From Rubrivivax sp. SCN 71-131 (GTDB lineage Bacteria > Pseudomonadota > Gammaproteobacteria > Burkholderiales > Burkholderiaceae_C): DNA of 64,000 nucleotides. The notes under the pieces are model-generated. The model searched no databases and was not told where the DNA came from. It saw only the letters and a program-made list of their open reading frames with translations. The DNA lies in contig MEFD01000017.1 in assembly GCA_001724995.1 (NCBI GenBank), positions 440-64,439 of the forward strand. Direction: 5' to 3'. The translations under genes and the position numbers were made by a program. This document shows positions 63,953-64,000 of the stretch, one piece after another (position 1 is the first letter of the stretch; each line of letters opens with the position of its first letter).

Positions 63953-64000
63953 GGCAGTGGTCCCAGGTGAGAGCGATCCGCGGGATTGCAAGGCGCAGCG

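Overview
The window looks like a chromosomal segment of a high-GC betaproteobacterium of the order Burkholderiales, probably near the Rubrivivax/Leptothrix/Piscinibacter branch. The basis is strong G/C bias at third codon positions, Burkholderiales-type gene orders (rpmH-rnpA-yidD-yidC-mnmE, leuS-lptE-holA, hpf-ptsN-hprK, bamE|fur, lptD-surA-rsmA) and two TRAP transporter loci (TAXI and DctPQM). The genus is an inference; no rRNA gene is present to test it. Nearly all the window is ordinary housekeeping chromosome, and most long ORF-track entries are antisense shadows.

Layout. (1) 0-5 kb: pirin, a small conserved unknown, a YibF-like glutathione transferase, an HDOD protein and a GMC oxidoreductase. 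(2) 5.4-11.8 kb: a glycine-rich RRM protein, lptC-kdsC-kdsD (LPS export and Kdo synthesis), a KefB/KefC-type antiporter, apt and pcm. (3) 11.8-13.0 kb: a scar of a mobile element at the 3' end of mnmE. It is bounded by a 13-bp direct repeat and holds integrase and transposase fragments plus small unknown ORFs. (4) 13-23.3 kb: the replication-origin region, with mnmE, yidC, yidD, rnpA and rpmH running left and dnaA, dnaN and gyrB running right from a putative oriC. (5) 23-30.5 kb: an EamA transporter, a transglutaminase/TPR lipoprotein, a degenerate AmgK-like protein, lptD, surA and rsmA. (6) 30.5-31.6 kb: a secreted barnase-type RNase with its barstar inhibitor. (7) 31.8-39 kb: maeB, thiL, pgpA, pncC, a GGDEF-EAL protein and a GhrA-like reductase. 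(8) 39-47.5 kb: holA, lptE, leuS, dapB, bamE, fur, hprK, ptsN and hpf. (9) 47.8-58.4 kb: a TAXI-TRAP operon with a divergent LysR regulator, an amino-acid-oxidase-like flavoprotein, an MBL hydrolase/Crp pair and a DctPQM TRAP operon. (10) 58.5-64 kb: an M48 protease, an AmpG-like permease, serA, an RlmN-like radical SAM enzyme and a small membrane protein.

How the genes work together. LptC, LptD, LptE, KdsC, KdsD and SurA all serve outer-membrane LPS supply, and BamE and SurA serve outer-membrane protein assembly. HprK, PtsN and Hpf form the nitrogen-PTS and ribosome-hibernation block. DnaA, DnaN, GyrB and HolA are replication functions.

Most unusual points: the SGI1-like attachment scar at mnmE; perfect DnaA boxes written into the coding sequence of rnpA; a triple 12-bp iteron array in the oriC spacer; separation of lptC-kdsC-kdsD from hpf-ptsN-hprK by about 39 kb with lptA, lptB and rpoN at neither edge; a kinase relative that has lost its catalytic loop beside lptD; and a hexanucleotide tandem array abutting a TRAP permease stop codon. 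I did not find a clearly undescribed multi-gene system. No tRNA, rRNA or CRISPR array was recognised.
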